Assembly (NCBI RefSeq): GCF_944324525.1
Contig: NZ_CALUWS010000003.1
Coordinates: 1 to 64,000, forward strand
Length of the DNA: 64,000 bases
DNA from: an uncultured Desulfovibrio sp.
Lineage (GTDB): Bacteria > Desulfobacterota > Desulfovibrionia > Desulfovibrionales > Desulfovibrionaceae
Direction: 5' to 3'
The notes beneath the pieces were generated by a model. The model searched no databases. It was not told where the DNA came from and saw nothing but the letters and a program-made list of their open reading frames with translations. A program made the position numbers and the translations under genes. The stretch's first letter is position 1. Every line of letters begins with the position of its first letter. Shown in pieces: positions 34,639-42,330 of this stretch.

Positions 34639-34914
34639 GATTTCCTCCTGAAAGGGTATATGGATCGACATGACCATGACGCCATGTCCGACACTCTTGC
34701 GTATCGCCAGCATAGCCCATTTGTGAAAAAAAGAAAATCCCCGCCGCAGGAGGGGCAGGGAGCCGAAACAGGATGATCGTGCCGGCGCGGCGCAGAGGTG
34801 GACGGCATGTTGCGGCATGCCTGCCGCGCAGAGCACGCCCCGGCGGCTGCGCTCCCCGCCGCAGAAAAACGCCCGCTGAGACCGCCCGACCTGCCGGAAC
34901 GCGCAGCGGACAGA

Positions 34915-36498
34915 TCATGCGGGATGCGCCTCCACGGGCGGCTGTTCCTTGGCGTAGTGGCAAACCCGGTTCCGTCCGGAATTCTTGGCCGCATACAGGG
35001 CGATGTCGGCATGTGCCAGCAACTCTTCCACATGCGTCGTCTCTCCCTGTTCACGCGAGGCCACGCCCACGCTGATGGTCAATACGCCCGTCTCCAGCCC
35101 GGGATGGGGGATATGCAGCTTCTCCACGGAATCCCGCAGGCTTTCGGCAACGGACATGGCCCCTTCGCGCCCCGTGGCGATGAGCAGGCCCACGAATTCC
35201 TCGCCGCCATAGCGGAACGTCTTGTCCGAGGCGCGGGCGCAATTCTGCTTGACCATGCGGGCCACGGTCTGCAAGGCCACGTCCCCGGCCAGATGGCCAA
35301 GCGTGTCGTTGTACAGTTTGAAGTTGTCCACATCCACCATCAGGACGGCAAGGGCGCTGGTCTGGCGGTCTCGCTGGATGGCCTGGTCCAGCGCGCGCCG
35401 GTTGCCGAGGCCGGTCAGGTCATCCGTAAGGCTCAGACCGGCAAAGCGCTCCCGCTCCTGTTCCAGCTGACCGGAACGCTGATGCAGGTCATTGAGATAG
35501 GCATTGAGGCTCGGCAGGGTATCAATGATGTCGGAAAACTCCTCGATGCAGGTCTTCGGCAGCCGCGCCATCCCCTGCCCGCCGCGCATGTCGCGCAGGA
35601 TCTCCGTGGTGCGGCGCAGCGGCAAAAAGATCTGCTGCTGGAGGGCGACGAAGAGCAGCAGCAGGAAGAGGGCGTTGCCGATGCCAAGGACCGTAAAGAT
35701 GTTGCGGATCTGCCGGGTCTCGTCATCGATGGCTTCCATACCCTCATAGATGCCGCGGGCCTCCACGGAAGAAGCCTCCACGCTCAGCCCCACCAGCACC
35801 TGATCGATATCTTTGACCAGCAGGTCGAAATGCTCCTGATAACGGCCGATCTCCCGCTGCTTGTCGCCAATGTTTTTCCAGACACGTTCGAGGTCGACGC
35901 ACGCCGTACGCGTTTCCGGATCATTTTCTCCATGCTTACGGCAAGCGGTAAAAAGCTGGTTTACGGAGTCGGACATAAAGGCGTAGGATCCCGTTATGAG
36001 CGACAAATAGTGCGGCTGTTCCGGCAAGGGCTCCGCAAGAAGCGGGAATTGCTCTTCATTCCAGCTGACATGCTCGGCCAGCCGACCAAGCGTCAACAGA
36101 AAACGCCACTCCTGCCGCCGCACATCCTCCACCAGTTTAAAAAGCGCAAGCCGCAGCTCCATCAGCTCATCCAGCAGCGGATAGACCTTATCCAGCACGG
36201 GCTTGAAACCGATATTGCCGAAACCGGCATCCGCCAGCAGCATGCGCAGGGAGGCGGACGCCTGCTGCAGCTGCCGGGTATTGGCCGCATAACGCATTTG
36301 CGAGGCATTGAGGCGCATGTGCTCGATGTTGAGCAAAAACTGCTGCCGTTGCAGGATATTGGGCAGATACTGATGGGCTGCGGCATTGGCCATGCTTTCG
36401 ATGCGCTGCAAGGTGCTGAGCATGTAGACCTGAAAAACGAACAGCACGAACATGACGCTCATGATGCTCAGGCCAAAAGTTCTGATGCCGATGCGCAT
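34915..36498 (-). CDS. Membrane diguanylate cyclase (GGDEF)
   Basis: A 527-residue enzyme making cyclic di-GMP from two GTP. It has one membrane helix at 8-28, a long helical periplasmic sensor (about 30-262), a second helix (about 266-290), a HAMP-like linker, then GGDEF from about 365. The active site is intact as GGEEF. An RASD (RxxD) sits five residues before it, the inhibitory I-site, so product feedback is expected. There is no EAL domain. It starts 15 bases after a family-3 solute-binding-protein gene, so the two are cotranscribed and the binding protein may present a ligand to the sensor. Confidence 0.94.
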   Translation of the reverse strand: MRIGIRTFGLSIMSVMFVLFVFQVYMLSTLQRIESMANAAAHQYLPNILQRQQFLLNIEHMRLNASQMRYAANTRQLQQASASLRMLLADAGFGNIGFKPVLDKVYPLLDELMELRLALFKLVEDVRRQEWRFLLTLGRLAEHVSWNEEQFPLLAEPLPEQPHYLSLITGSYAFMSDSVNQLFTACRKHGENDPETRTACVDLERVWKNIGDKQREIGRYQEHFDLLVKDIDQVLVGLSVEASSVEARGIYEGMEAIDDETRQIRNIFTVLGIGNALFLLLLFVALQQQIFLPLRRTTEILRDMRGGQGMARLPKTCIEEFSDIIDTLPSLNAYLNDLHQRSGQLEQERERFAGLSLTDDLTGLGNRRALDQAIQRDRQTSALAVLMVDVDNFKLYNDTLGHLAGDVALQTVARMVKQNCARASDKTFRYGGEEFVGLLIATGREGAMSVAESLRDSVEKLHIPHPGLETGVLTISVGVASREQGETTHVEELLAHADIALYAAKNSGRNRVCHYAKEQPPVEAHPA

Positions 36499-36513
36499 GG
36501 CCAGCCAGCCTGT

Positions 36514-37299
36514 TCAATAAATGCTGAAGGAAAAGTACTTGCGCATGATGCGCCCATACTCCCCGGTGACGCGAAGCGTGAGGATGGCCTGATTGATGCG
36601 GCCCACCAGTTCGGGATGCTCCTTGCTGACGGCGATGCAGGAGCCGCTGGGATTCTCCCGCGGGAGGATGGGATTGCCGAGCATGACGAAACCCGCCCCC
36701 TCGGGCGACTTGAGAAACTCCATCCCCGGGAAGCCGTCGATGAGCACCACATCCACCCTGCCCCTGACCAGCGCGTCCAGAAGGCCCTGATGGGATTCGA
36801 AACTCACCACCACGGCCTTGCCCTGCCAGATCCTGTGCAGCGCGATAAGCTGCACGGAATTGTGCTGGGCGGCCAGGATCTTGCCTTCAAGTCCTTCTTC
36901 ATCGAGGCGGATGCCGGGCCTGCCGATATAAAAGGAATGCGAGCGGTAATAGCTGTTGGAAAAGAGCATGATGCGCCCGCGCTCTTCCGTCACGCCAAGG
37001 CCGGCCACAGCAATGTCCAGCGACTGCGAGGCCAGCCCCGCCACGATGGCGCGCAACGGCAGAGCGACCGTGCGGCACTGCGCATGCAGCTGGCCGCAAA
37101 GCGCTTCGGCAAACTCGACGTCGAAACCAACCAGGTTTCCGTGTTCATCCGTATACGAAAAAGGAGGATAGTTCTGCAGGACAGCCACACTCAGATCCTT
37201 TCCGGCGTGAGCTTCAGGAACGCTGTCGCCGAAAAAGGCCAGCAGGAACAACAGACAGAACGTCATGAAAAACCGGCTCAGGGGAAAGCGTTGTTTCAT
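36514..37299 (-). CDS. Periplasmic amino-acid-type solute-binding protein (family 3)
   Basis: A 261-residue SBP_bac_3 protein. A signal peptide (FFMTFCLLFLLAFFGDS, cleaved near EAHA) precedes the two-lobe binding fold: YPPFSYTDEHGNLVGFDVEFAEAL at the N-terminus, GLGVTEERGRIMLFSNSYYRS, and ILTLRVTGEYGRIMRKYF at the end. No ABC permease or ATPase gene is adjacent. Instead it is directly followed by a diguanylate cyclase, so a sensory role is more likely than transport. Ligand unknown; the family binds polar amino acids and related molecules. Confidence 0.88.
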   Translation of the reverse strand: MKQRFPLSRFFMTFCLLFLLAFFGDSVPEAHAGKDLSVAVLQNYPPFSYTDEHGNLVGFDVEFAEALCGQLHAQCRTVALPLRAIVAGLASQSLDIAVAGLGVTEERGRIMLFSNSYYRSHSFYIGRPGIRLDEEGLEGKILAAQHNSVQLIALHRIWQGKAVVVSFESHQGLLDALVRGRVDVVLIDGFPGMEFLKSPEGAGFVMLGNPILPRENPSGSCIAVSKEHPELVGRINQAILTLRVTGEYGRIMRKYFSFSIY

Positions 37300-37623
37300 A
37301 ACAGAACCGCACCGATTCCCTTTCTTCCGTCTAATGACGGCGGAAGGGTCGAAGATATCTCCTGCGTAGGGGACGAGACCGCCCCTTCGGCAAAAACCGG
37401 GGTCACCCGCAGGTTATATTTTTTCATACACGGCAGATGCCGACTCTGCAAGCACGACCGCGTGTTCGCCACTCAAAGAAGTACTCCCTTCCCATCAAAT
37501 AGACCTATCCTTTCTGGAGGTTAGCGTCATTTTTTTCGTGAGCACGCTTTTTTTGCGACGCATTTTACCCATGCTCCACGCGTCCAGCCGCGCCCTGCCG
37601 CGTCCGCCTGCCGCATCGACCGC
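37300..37623. other. Intergenic region between surE and the binding protein
   Basis: 324 bases, AT-richer than the flanks, with two T-runs near 37530 and 37550. It was checked for a cyclic-di-GMP (GEMM) aptamer on the minus strand because of the downstream cyclase; the conserved core was not found. No promoter of clear consensus was seen. Confidence 0.5.
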
Positions 37624-38394
37624 CTACGGCCTTTCGCTCGCCTCCAACATGCCCGCGAGGGCGGTCATCCCTTCCTGATCGGTAAAGTCGAAACGCAAGG
37701 GCGTCACGGTGATATAGCCCCGGTTCAGCAGGTCCTTGTCCGAACCGGCGTTGATGGTCTGCGGGGGGATCTCGCCCACCAGCCACCAGTAGGGCTCGCC
37801 GCGCGGGTCCTTGCGTTCCAGATAGGCGTTTTTCCAGACAGCCCCCGTCTGCGGGCAGACCCGCACCCCCCGGGCCTCATGCAGCGGACAGCGGGGATAG
37901 TTCACGTTGACGACCCGGCGGGGGGCAAGCCGGCTCCAGTCGATGCGCGCCGCCAGCGCCACGGCATGGCGGGCCTGCGGCAGGAGGTCGTCATGCGGCG
38001 AGGCCACGTCGCAGGAAACGGCCAGCGTGGGCAATGCCTCATGCGCGGCCTCGGTGGCCGCGCCCACCGTGCCGGAATAGAGGATGTCCGGGCCCACGTT
38101 GGCTCCGGCGTTGATGCCGGACATGACCAGATCCGGCCGCCGGGGCAGCAGGCAGGCAAGGGCGAGCTTAACGCAGTCCGTGGGCGTGCCGTACAGGCCT
38201 GTGCCCGCAAAATCTCCTTCCTCTATGTGCTCGGCCCGCAGAGGATCGAACACGGTCAGCGAATGGCCGACGCCGGACTGCTGGCGCATGGGGGCCACCA
38301 CATGCACCGTATGGCCGGCCTCGCGGAGCGCCGCATACAGGGCGCGCAGGCCCGGCGCGCGGATGCCGTCGTCATTGGTCAAGAGAACATCCAT
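37624..38394 (-). CDS. surE: 5'-nucleotidase SurE
   Basis: A 256-residue SurE phosphatase of nucleoside monophosphates, metal dependent and linked to stationary-phase survival. The signature LLTNDDGIRAPGLRAL at the N-terminus contains the metal-binding Asp pair; SGVGHSLTV supplies the conserved Ser; SGINAGANVG supplies Asn. GGGGGA lies ahead of the ATG at 38394. It is divergently arranged with the HD exonuclease, the two starts being only 70 bases apart, so their promoters overlap. Confidence 0.95.
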   Translation of the reverse strand: MDVLLTNDDGIRAPGLRALYAALREAGHTVHVVAPMRQQSGVGHSLTVFDPLRAEHIEEGDFAGTGLYGTPTDCVKLALACLLPRRPDLVMSGINAGANVGPDILYSGTVGAATEAAHEALPTLAVSCDVASPHDDLLPQARHAVALAARIDWSRLAPRRVVNVNYPRCPLHEARGVRVCPQTGAVWKNAYLERKDPRGEPYWWLVGEIPPQTINAGSDKDLLNRGYITVTPLRFDFTDQEGMTALAGMLEASERP

Positions 38395-38464
38395 TTGACA
38401 ATCCCCCGGAAACAAGGAAATGTGAGGCAACATGCCCGCTGCGGCGGGCCGCCAAGGGTACTAT

Positions 38465-39502
38465 ATGGAAAAAGGTCACCACGTCAAAGAGATAACGCCC
38501 CCCTGCGAGGCGCAGGGCGTGTTCGCCGTTTCGCAGGCCTCGCTTGCGCAATCCCGCAACGGGCCCTACTGGCGGCTTGCGCTCAGTGACGCCACGGGGA
38601 CGCTGGAGGCCAAAATATGGTCCCCGCTCAGCGCGGAATTCGCCGAGATCCCCGTGGGCAGCCTCGTGGAAGTGCAGGGCAGGGCGGCGCTGTTCCGCGA
38701 GCAGACGCAGCTGACCGTCGAGCGGCTGCGCGTGCTCTCCGACGAGGAGGCCGCCGCGCTGCCGCCGGCCGACTTCATGCCCGCCAGTCCCTATGATCTG
38801 GACGAGATGATGGCGGAGCTGCACGACCTCATCGGCAAGGAATTCGTCCACAAGCCGTGGCGCAAGTTCGTCCAGGGCGTTTTCCGGGATGCGGAGCTGG
38901 CCGCGGCCTTCCGGGTCTGCCCGGCGGCCAAGAGCGTGCACCACGCCTATGTGGGCGGCCTGCTGGAGCACAGCCTCGGCGTTTTCAAGCTCTGCCGCCG
39001 TCTGGCCGACCAGTATGCGGAACTGGACCGCCAGACGCTGCTGGCCGGGGCCATCTTCCATGACATCGGCAAGATACGGGAATTTTCCGGCGGTCTCGTC
39101 AATGATTATACCGACGAAGGCCGCCTCATCGGGCATCTTGAGCTCGGCATCGAGATGCTTGCTCCCTTCTGGCAGAAGGCCGGACTGGAGGAGGGGCTTG
39201 TACGCCATCTCAAGCACCTCATCCTGAGCCATCATGGCGAACCGGCCTTTGGCGCGGTGCGTCTGCCGCAGACGGCCGAGGCCCTCGTCCTGCACTATGC
39301 GGACAATATCGACGCCAAGATGGCGCAGTGCCGCGGCCTGTTCGCCGCGCTTGAGGCGGAAGAGGGCTGGACGCCCTATCAGGCGACCCTGAGCCGGGCT
39401 CTGTTCCGGGGGCCGCGCACGCCGCAGGCCTCCCCCACGGAAAAGGAGCCGCGCAAGAGCCGTCAGCGTCCGGCGGACGACAATCTTCTTTCCCTGCTGT
39501 GA
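38465..39502 (+). CDS. YhaM-type HD-domain 3'-5' exoribonuclease
   Basis: A 345-residue protein with an N-terminal OB-fold (about 10-95: SRNGPYWRLALSDATGTLEA, GSLVEVQGRA) and an HD phosphohydrolase domain with SVHHAYVGGLLEHSLG near 160 and AIFHDIGKIREF near 200. This order is that of YhaM/CBF1, an RNA-degrading exonuclease. The ATG at 38465 is favoured over one 33 bases upstream by AAGG and by the family N-terminus. Its stop is eight bases before the tmk start, suggesting an exonuclease-tmk operon. Confidence 0.88.
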   Translation: MEKGHHVKEITPPCEAQGVFAVSQASLAQSRNGPYWRLALSDATGTLEAKIWSPLSAEFAEIPVGSLVEVQGRAALFREQTQLTVERLRVLSDEEAAALPPADFMPASPYDLDEMMAELHDLIGKEFVHKPWRKFVQGVFRDAELAAAFRVCPAAKSVHHAYVGGLLEHSLGVFKLCRRLADQYAELDRQTLLAGAIFHDIGKIREFSGGLVNDYTDEGRLIGHLELGIEMLAPFWQKAGLEEGLVRHLKHLILSHHGEPAFGAVRLPQTAEALVLHYADNIDAKMAQCRGLFAALEAEEGWTPYQATLSRALFRGPRTPQASPTEKEPRKSRQRPADDNLLSLL

Positions 39503-39510
39503 GGCCGGCC

Positions 39511-40167
39511 ATGTTCATTACCTTTGAAGGCATAGAAGGTTCCGGCAAGTCCACCTCCCTGACCCTGCTGGCGCAGGAGCTCGAACGCCGCGGCTTCGAC
39601 GTGCTGCGTACCCGCGAGCCCGGCGGCTGCGGTCTGGGGCGCGCCATCCGCCCCATCCTGCTGGATGCGCGCACGCGCTGCCTCAACATGCGGGCCGAGC
39701 TCTACCTCTTCCTGGCGGATCGGGCCCAGCATGTGGCCGAGGTCATCCGCCCGGCGCTGGAAGCCGGTCAGATCGTCCTCTGCGACCGCTACACGGATTC
39801 CACCCTGGCCTATCAGGGCTACGGGCGAGGGCTCGACCCGGAAAAGCTGCGCCGCATCAATGAGATGGCCACGGGCGGCCTTGTCCCGGACCTGACGCTG
39901 CTTATGGATCTGCCCGTGGGGCTGGGGCTGGAGCGCGCCGGGCTGCGCAATCAGCGGCAGGGCACCGTACTCTCGGAAGGCCGCTTTGACGCCGAAAGCA
40001 TGGACTTCCATGAACGGGTACGGCAGGGTTACCTTGCCCTGGCCGAGGAAGAACCGCAGCGCATCGCCTGCATCAACGCCGAACAGCGGCCGGAGGACGT
40101 GCTCATGCAGAGCCTTTCCGCCGTGGAAGACTATCTTGGCCGCAGCGGCCTCAGCCTGAGACCCTGA
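39511..40167 (+). CDS. tmk: Thymidylate kinase
   Basis: A 218-residue dTMP kinase making dTDP for DNA synthesis. The P-loop is FEGIEGSGKST at the N-terminus, followed by TREPGG and DRYTDSTLAYQGYGRG. A flexible lid lies near residue 150 (RNQRQGTVLSEGRFD), with no Arg in the P-loop. GAGG precedes the ATG at 39511; a GTG four codons earlier overlaps the upstream stop and is less likely. Confidence 0.95.
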   Translation: MFITFEGIEGSGKSTSLTLLAQELERRGFDVLRTREPGGCGLGRAIRPILLDARTRCLNMRAELYLFLADRAQHVAEVIRPALEAGQIVLCDRYTDSTLAYQGYGRGLDPEKLRRINEMATGGLVPDLTLLMDLPVGLGLERAGLRNQRQGTVLSEGRFDAESMDFHERVRQGYLALAEEEPQRIACINAEQRPEDVLMQSLSAVEDYLGRSGLSLRP

Positions 40168-40237
40168 ATGCTGGGCCGGGAACGCCCGGCCGTCCCCCCT
40201 TCCCGAACACGCGCACGTCCCGCACGGAGCCTGTCAT

Positions 40238-40594
40238 ATGATGGAACTGTATACGCTTACCATGCTCGATAACGGCAACATGACCTATCAGCCCCGCCAC
40301 GACCCCGAACTGGAGCAGACGCTCGCTGCGGGAGAGCTGCCGGCAGGACATGTGCTCGTCAACCGTCTGGGGGATCCCGAACTGCTGCATTGCGCCGTCT
40401 GCCGCCGGGAAGAAGGCTCGGGCGGCTGCTTTTTGCTGGGGGACGGCGGCGGGCTGCTCATGGCCGTGGTAGCGGAAAGCAATCTGGCCTACGCGCTGGG
40501 CCTGGGACTGTTCGGCCCCATGGTCTCCGAAGCCCGCTATGCGGCGGACATCTTTGAAAACGGAGCCGACGACGATGACGATGACGAACTTTAA
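40238..40594 (+). CDS. Hypothetical acidic protein
   Basis: A 118-residue soluble protein without a recognised family. The middle has a CxxC-like HCAVCRREEGSGGCF and a glycine-rich stretch (LGDGGGLLMAVVAES); the end is a run of six Asp followed by Glu-Leu. GGAG lies upstream of the ATG. Its last 20 bases overlap the start of the deacetylase-like gene, so the two are coupled. Confidence 0.65.
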   Translation: MMELYTLTMLDNGNMTYQPRHDPELEQTLAAGELPAGHVLVNRLGDPELLHCAVCRREEGSGGCFLLGDGGGLLMAVVAESNLAYALGLGLFGPMVSEARYAADIFENGADDDDDDEL

Positions 40595-41921
40595 AGCCTC
40601 GCGGCGTCTGGGCGTCATCTTTTTCCCGGCCTTCGACTGGGCCATCTCGCCCACGCATCCCGAACGGGAGGAGCGCCTGCTCTACACCCGGGATCAACTG
40701 CTGGAAGAAGGGCTTTTCGATATCCCCGGCATCACGGAACACCGGCTGGACATGGCCGCGTACCGCCAGCTGGAGCGCGCGCACTTCTGTCTGCCCTCGG
40801 TACGGGCCGTGTGCACGGACTCGCACCTGGCCTCGGCGGGCGGGGCCATCACCGCCGCCCGGCTGGTCATGGAAAAGAAGGAAGACAAGGCCTTCGCGCT
40901 CGTGCGCCCGCCGGGACATCACGCCATGCGTGTGGTGCACGGCAACCGCGGCTTCTGCAACATCAACAATGAAGCCGTGATGGTGGAGTATATCCGCGAC
41001 CACTATCCGCATCCCGACGGCCGCCCCCTGCGCATCGCCATCGTGGATACGGACGTGCATCACGGCGACGGCACACAGGACATTTTCTGGAACGACCCGT
41101 ACACGCTCTTCATTTCCCTGCATCAGGACGGCCGCACCCTCTATCCGGGCACGGGCTTCCTCACCGAATGCGGCGGCCCGGCGGCGCTGGGACGCACCGT
41201 CAATATCCCCCTGCCGCCCGAAACGGCGGATTCCGGCTATCTCTATGCCATCCGGCATGCGGTGCTGCCCATTCTGGAGGAATTCAAGCCGGATCTCATC
41301 ATCAATTCCGCCGGGCAGGACAATCACTTCACCGATCCGCTGGCCAACATGAAGCTGTCCGCTCAGGGCTACGCGGCCCTCAATACGGCGCTCAATCCCG
41401 ACATCGCGGTGCTGGAAGGCGGCTACGCCATCCGCGGCGCGCTGCCCTACGTCAATATGGGCATCTGTCTGGCGCTGGCGGGCCTGCCCGCCGACGACAT
41501 CCGCGAACCGCAATGGACGCCGCAGAGCGAACGACAAAGCGCCCGCGTCACCGACTATATCGCCGGGCTCTGCGAGGCCGTGGTGAACGGCTACCGCAAT
41601 CCCCCGTCCTGCCCCGACGAAGGCGCGGAGGAACGCCGTGCCGACGGCGTGTGGTGGAGCCGGAGCAAGCATATCTTCTATGATACGGACATGCTGCGTG
41701 AACAGCAGCGGGAAAGCTGGCGCATCTGCCCGCACTGCACCGGACTGGGGCGTTTTGAAACAAGCTCCGAGCGCGTGCGCCGCTCCCTGTGCCTGCTTTT
41801 GCCGCGTCAGGCCTGCGAACACTGCCGGCGCGTGGCGGAAAACGAGGCCGACGCGGCCCGCAAGAGCGGCCGTTACGCCCATGTCCTCCTGCTGGACGGC
41901 GACGCCCGCGACGACGGCTAG
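40575..41921 (+). CDS. Histone-deacetylase-superfamily amidohydrolase with C-terminal zinc ribbon
   Basis: A 448-residue protein. The first 330 residues form an arginase/HDAC-type zinc hydrolase: VRPPGHHAM near 115, DTDVHHGDGTQDIF near 160 (zinc ligands Asp and His), SAGQDNHFTDPL near 255 and EGGYAIRG near 300. Bacterial relatives deacetylate small amines or acetoin-like substrates; the substrate here is unknown. A C-terminal extension holds ICPHCTGLG and ACEHCRRV, a probable zinc ribbon not found in most family members. GGAG is ten bases before the ATG at 40575; a second ATG follows at 40581. The stop TAG is the first three bases of a family-2 repeat. Confidence 0.87.
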   Translation: MTMTNFKASRRLGVIFFPAFDWAISPTHPEREERLLYTRDQLLEEGLFDIPGITEHRLDMAAYRQLERAHFCLPSVRAVCTDSHLASAGGAITAARLVMEKKEDKAFALVRPPGHHAMRVVHGNRGFCNINNEAVMVEYIRDHYPHPDGRPLRIAIVDTDVHHGDGTQDIFWNDPYTLFISLHQDGRTLYPGTGFLTECGGPAALGRTVNIPLPPETADSGYLYAIRHAVLPILEEFKPDLIINSAGQDNHFTDPLANMKLSAQGYAALNTALNPDIAVLEGGYAIRGALPYVNMGICLALAGLPADDIREPQWTPQSERQSARVTDYIAGLCEAVVNGYRNPPSCPDEGAEERRADGVWWSRSKHIFYDTDMLREQQRESWRICPHCTGLGRFETSSERVRRSLCLLLPRQACEHCRRVAENEADAARKSGRYAHVLLLDGDARDDG

Positions 41922-42112
41922 GGCCTGTTATCCCTCTTTGCTGTTTGTTTTTGGGGGAAGGGGAACCCCTCCGCCGGCGCGGGAGGGGTTCCCCTTCCCC
42001 CAAACCCCCATCCCTTCCCCAGCGCGCTTTTACCGAGGGGAAAATAGGGACACGCTGAGGCTCCGTCTCCAAAGGCAAGCGGAGCGTATGCAGTTTTTTT
42101 ACTTTATTTAAA
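41919..42112 (+). repeat. Family-2 GC-hairpin repeat, copy beginning at the HDAC stop codon
   Basis: Starts TAGGGCCTGTTATCC, the TAG being the stop codon of the preceding gene. A long palindrome GGGGGAAGGGGAACCCCTCC / mirrored by GGGGTTCCCCTTCCCCC (around 41953-42003) follows, then CCCATCCCTTCCCCAGCGCG, then an AT-rich right arm ending near TTATTTGTAAAATTTT. The hairpin may act as a terminator for the deacetylase gene. Confidence 0.8.
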
Positions 42113-42150
42113 TTATTTGTAAAATTTTCACTGACAGCCCCTAAAGCGTT

Positions 42151-42300
42151 TTAGAGCAATTCCACATTGAAAATGTGGATTGCTCGGTAGTCACGAGAGA
42201 GACTCCCCGCAACCGAACACACGGAAAACCGCGTTTTTTCCGCGAAACGCCAGACCGTATGGTTTGAAACGCAACGCGTTTCAAACTAAAAATGCTCTAG
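42151..42300 (-). repeat. Family-1 interspersed repeat, copy D (variant right half)
   Basis: On the minus strand it starts TAGAGCATTTTTAGTTTGAA and shares the left 75 bases with other copies. It then switches to TTCCGTGTGTTCGGTTGCGG and the AATCCACATTTTCAATGTGG palindrome, ending AATTGCTCTA. The same right half occurs at 18895-18994. It lies just before the YgiQ 3' end. Confidence 0.82.
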
Positions 42301-42330
42301 CTTTGAAAGCGGCCGTCTGCCGGGGCGAAT

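Noticed and set aside
37300..37560. Possible cyclic-di-GMP riboswitch ahead of the binding-protein/cyclase pair
   Set aside because: The conserved GEMM core bases could not be found.
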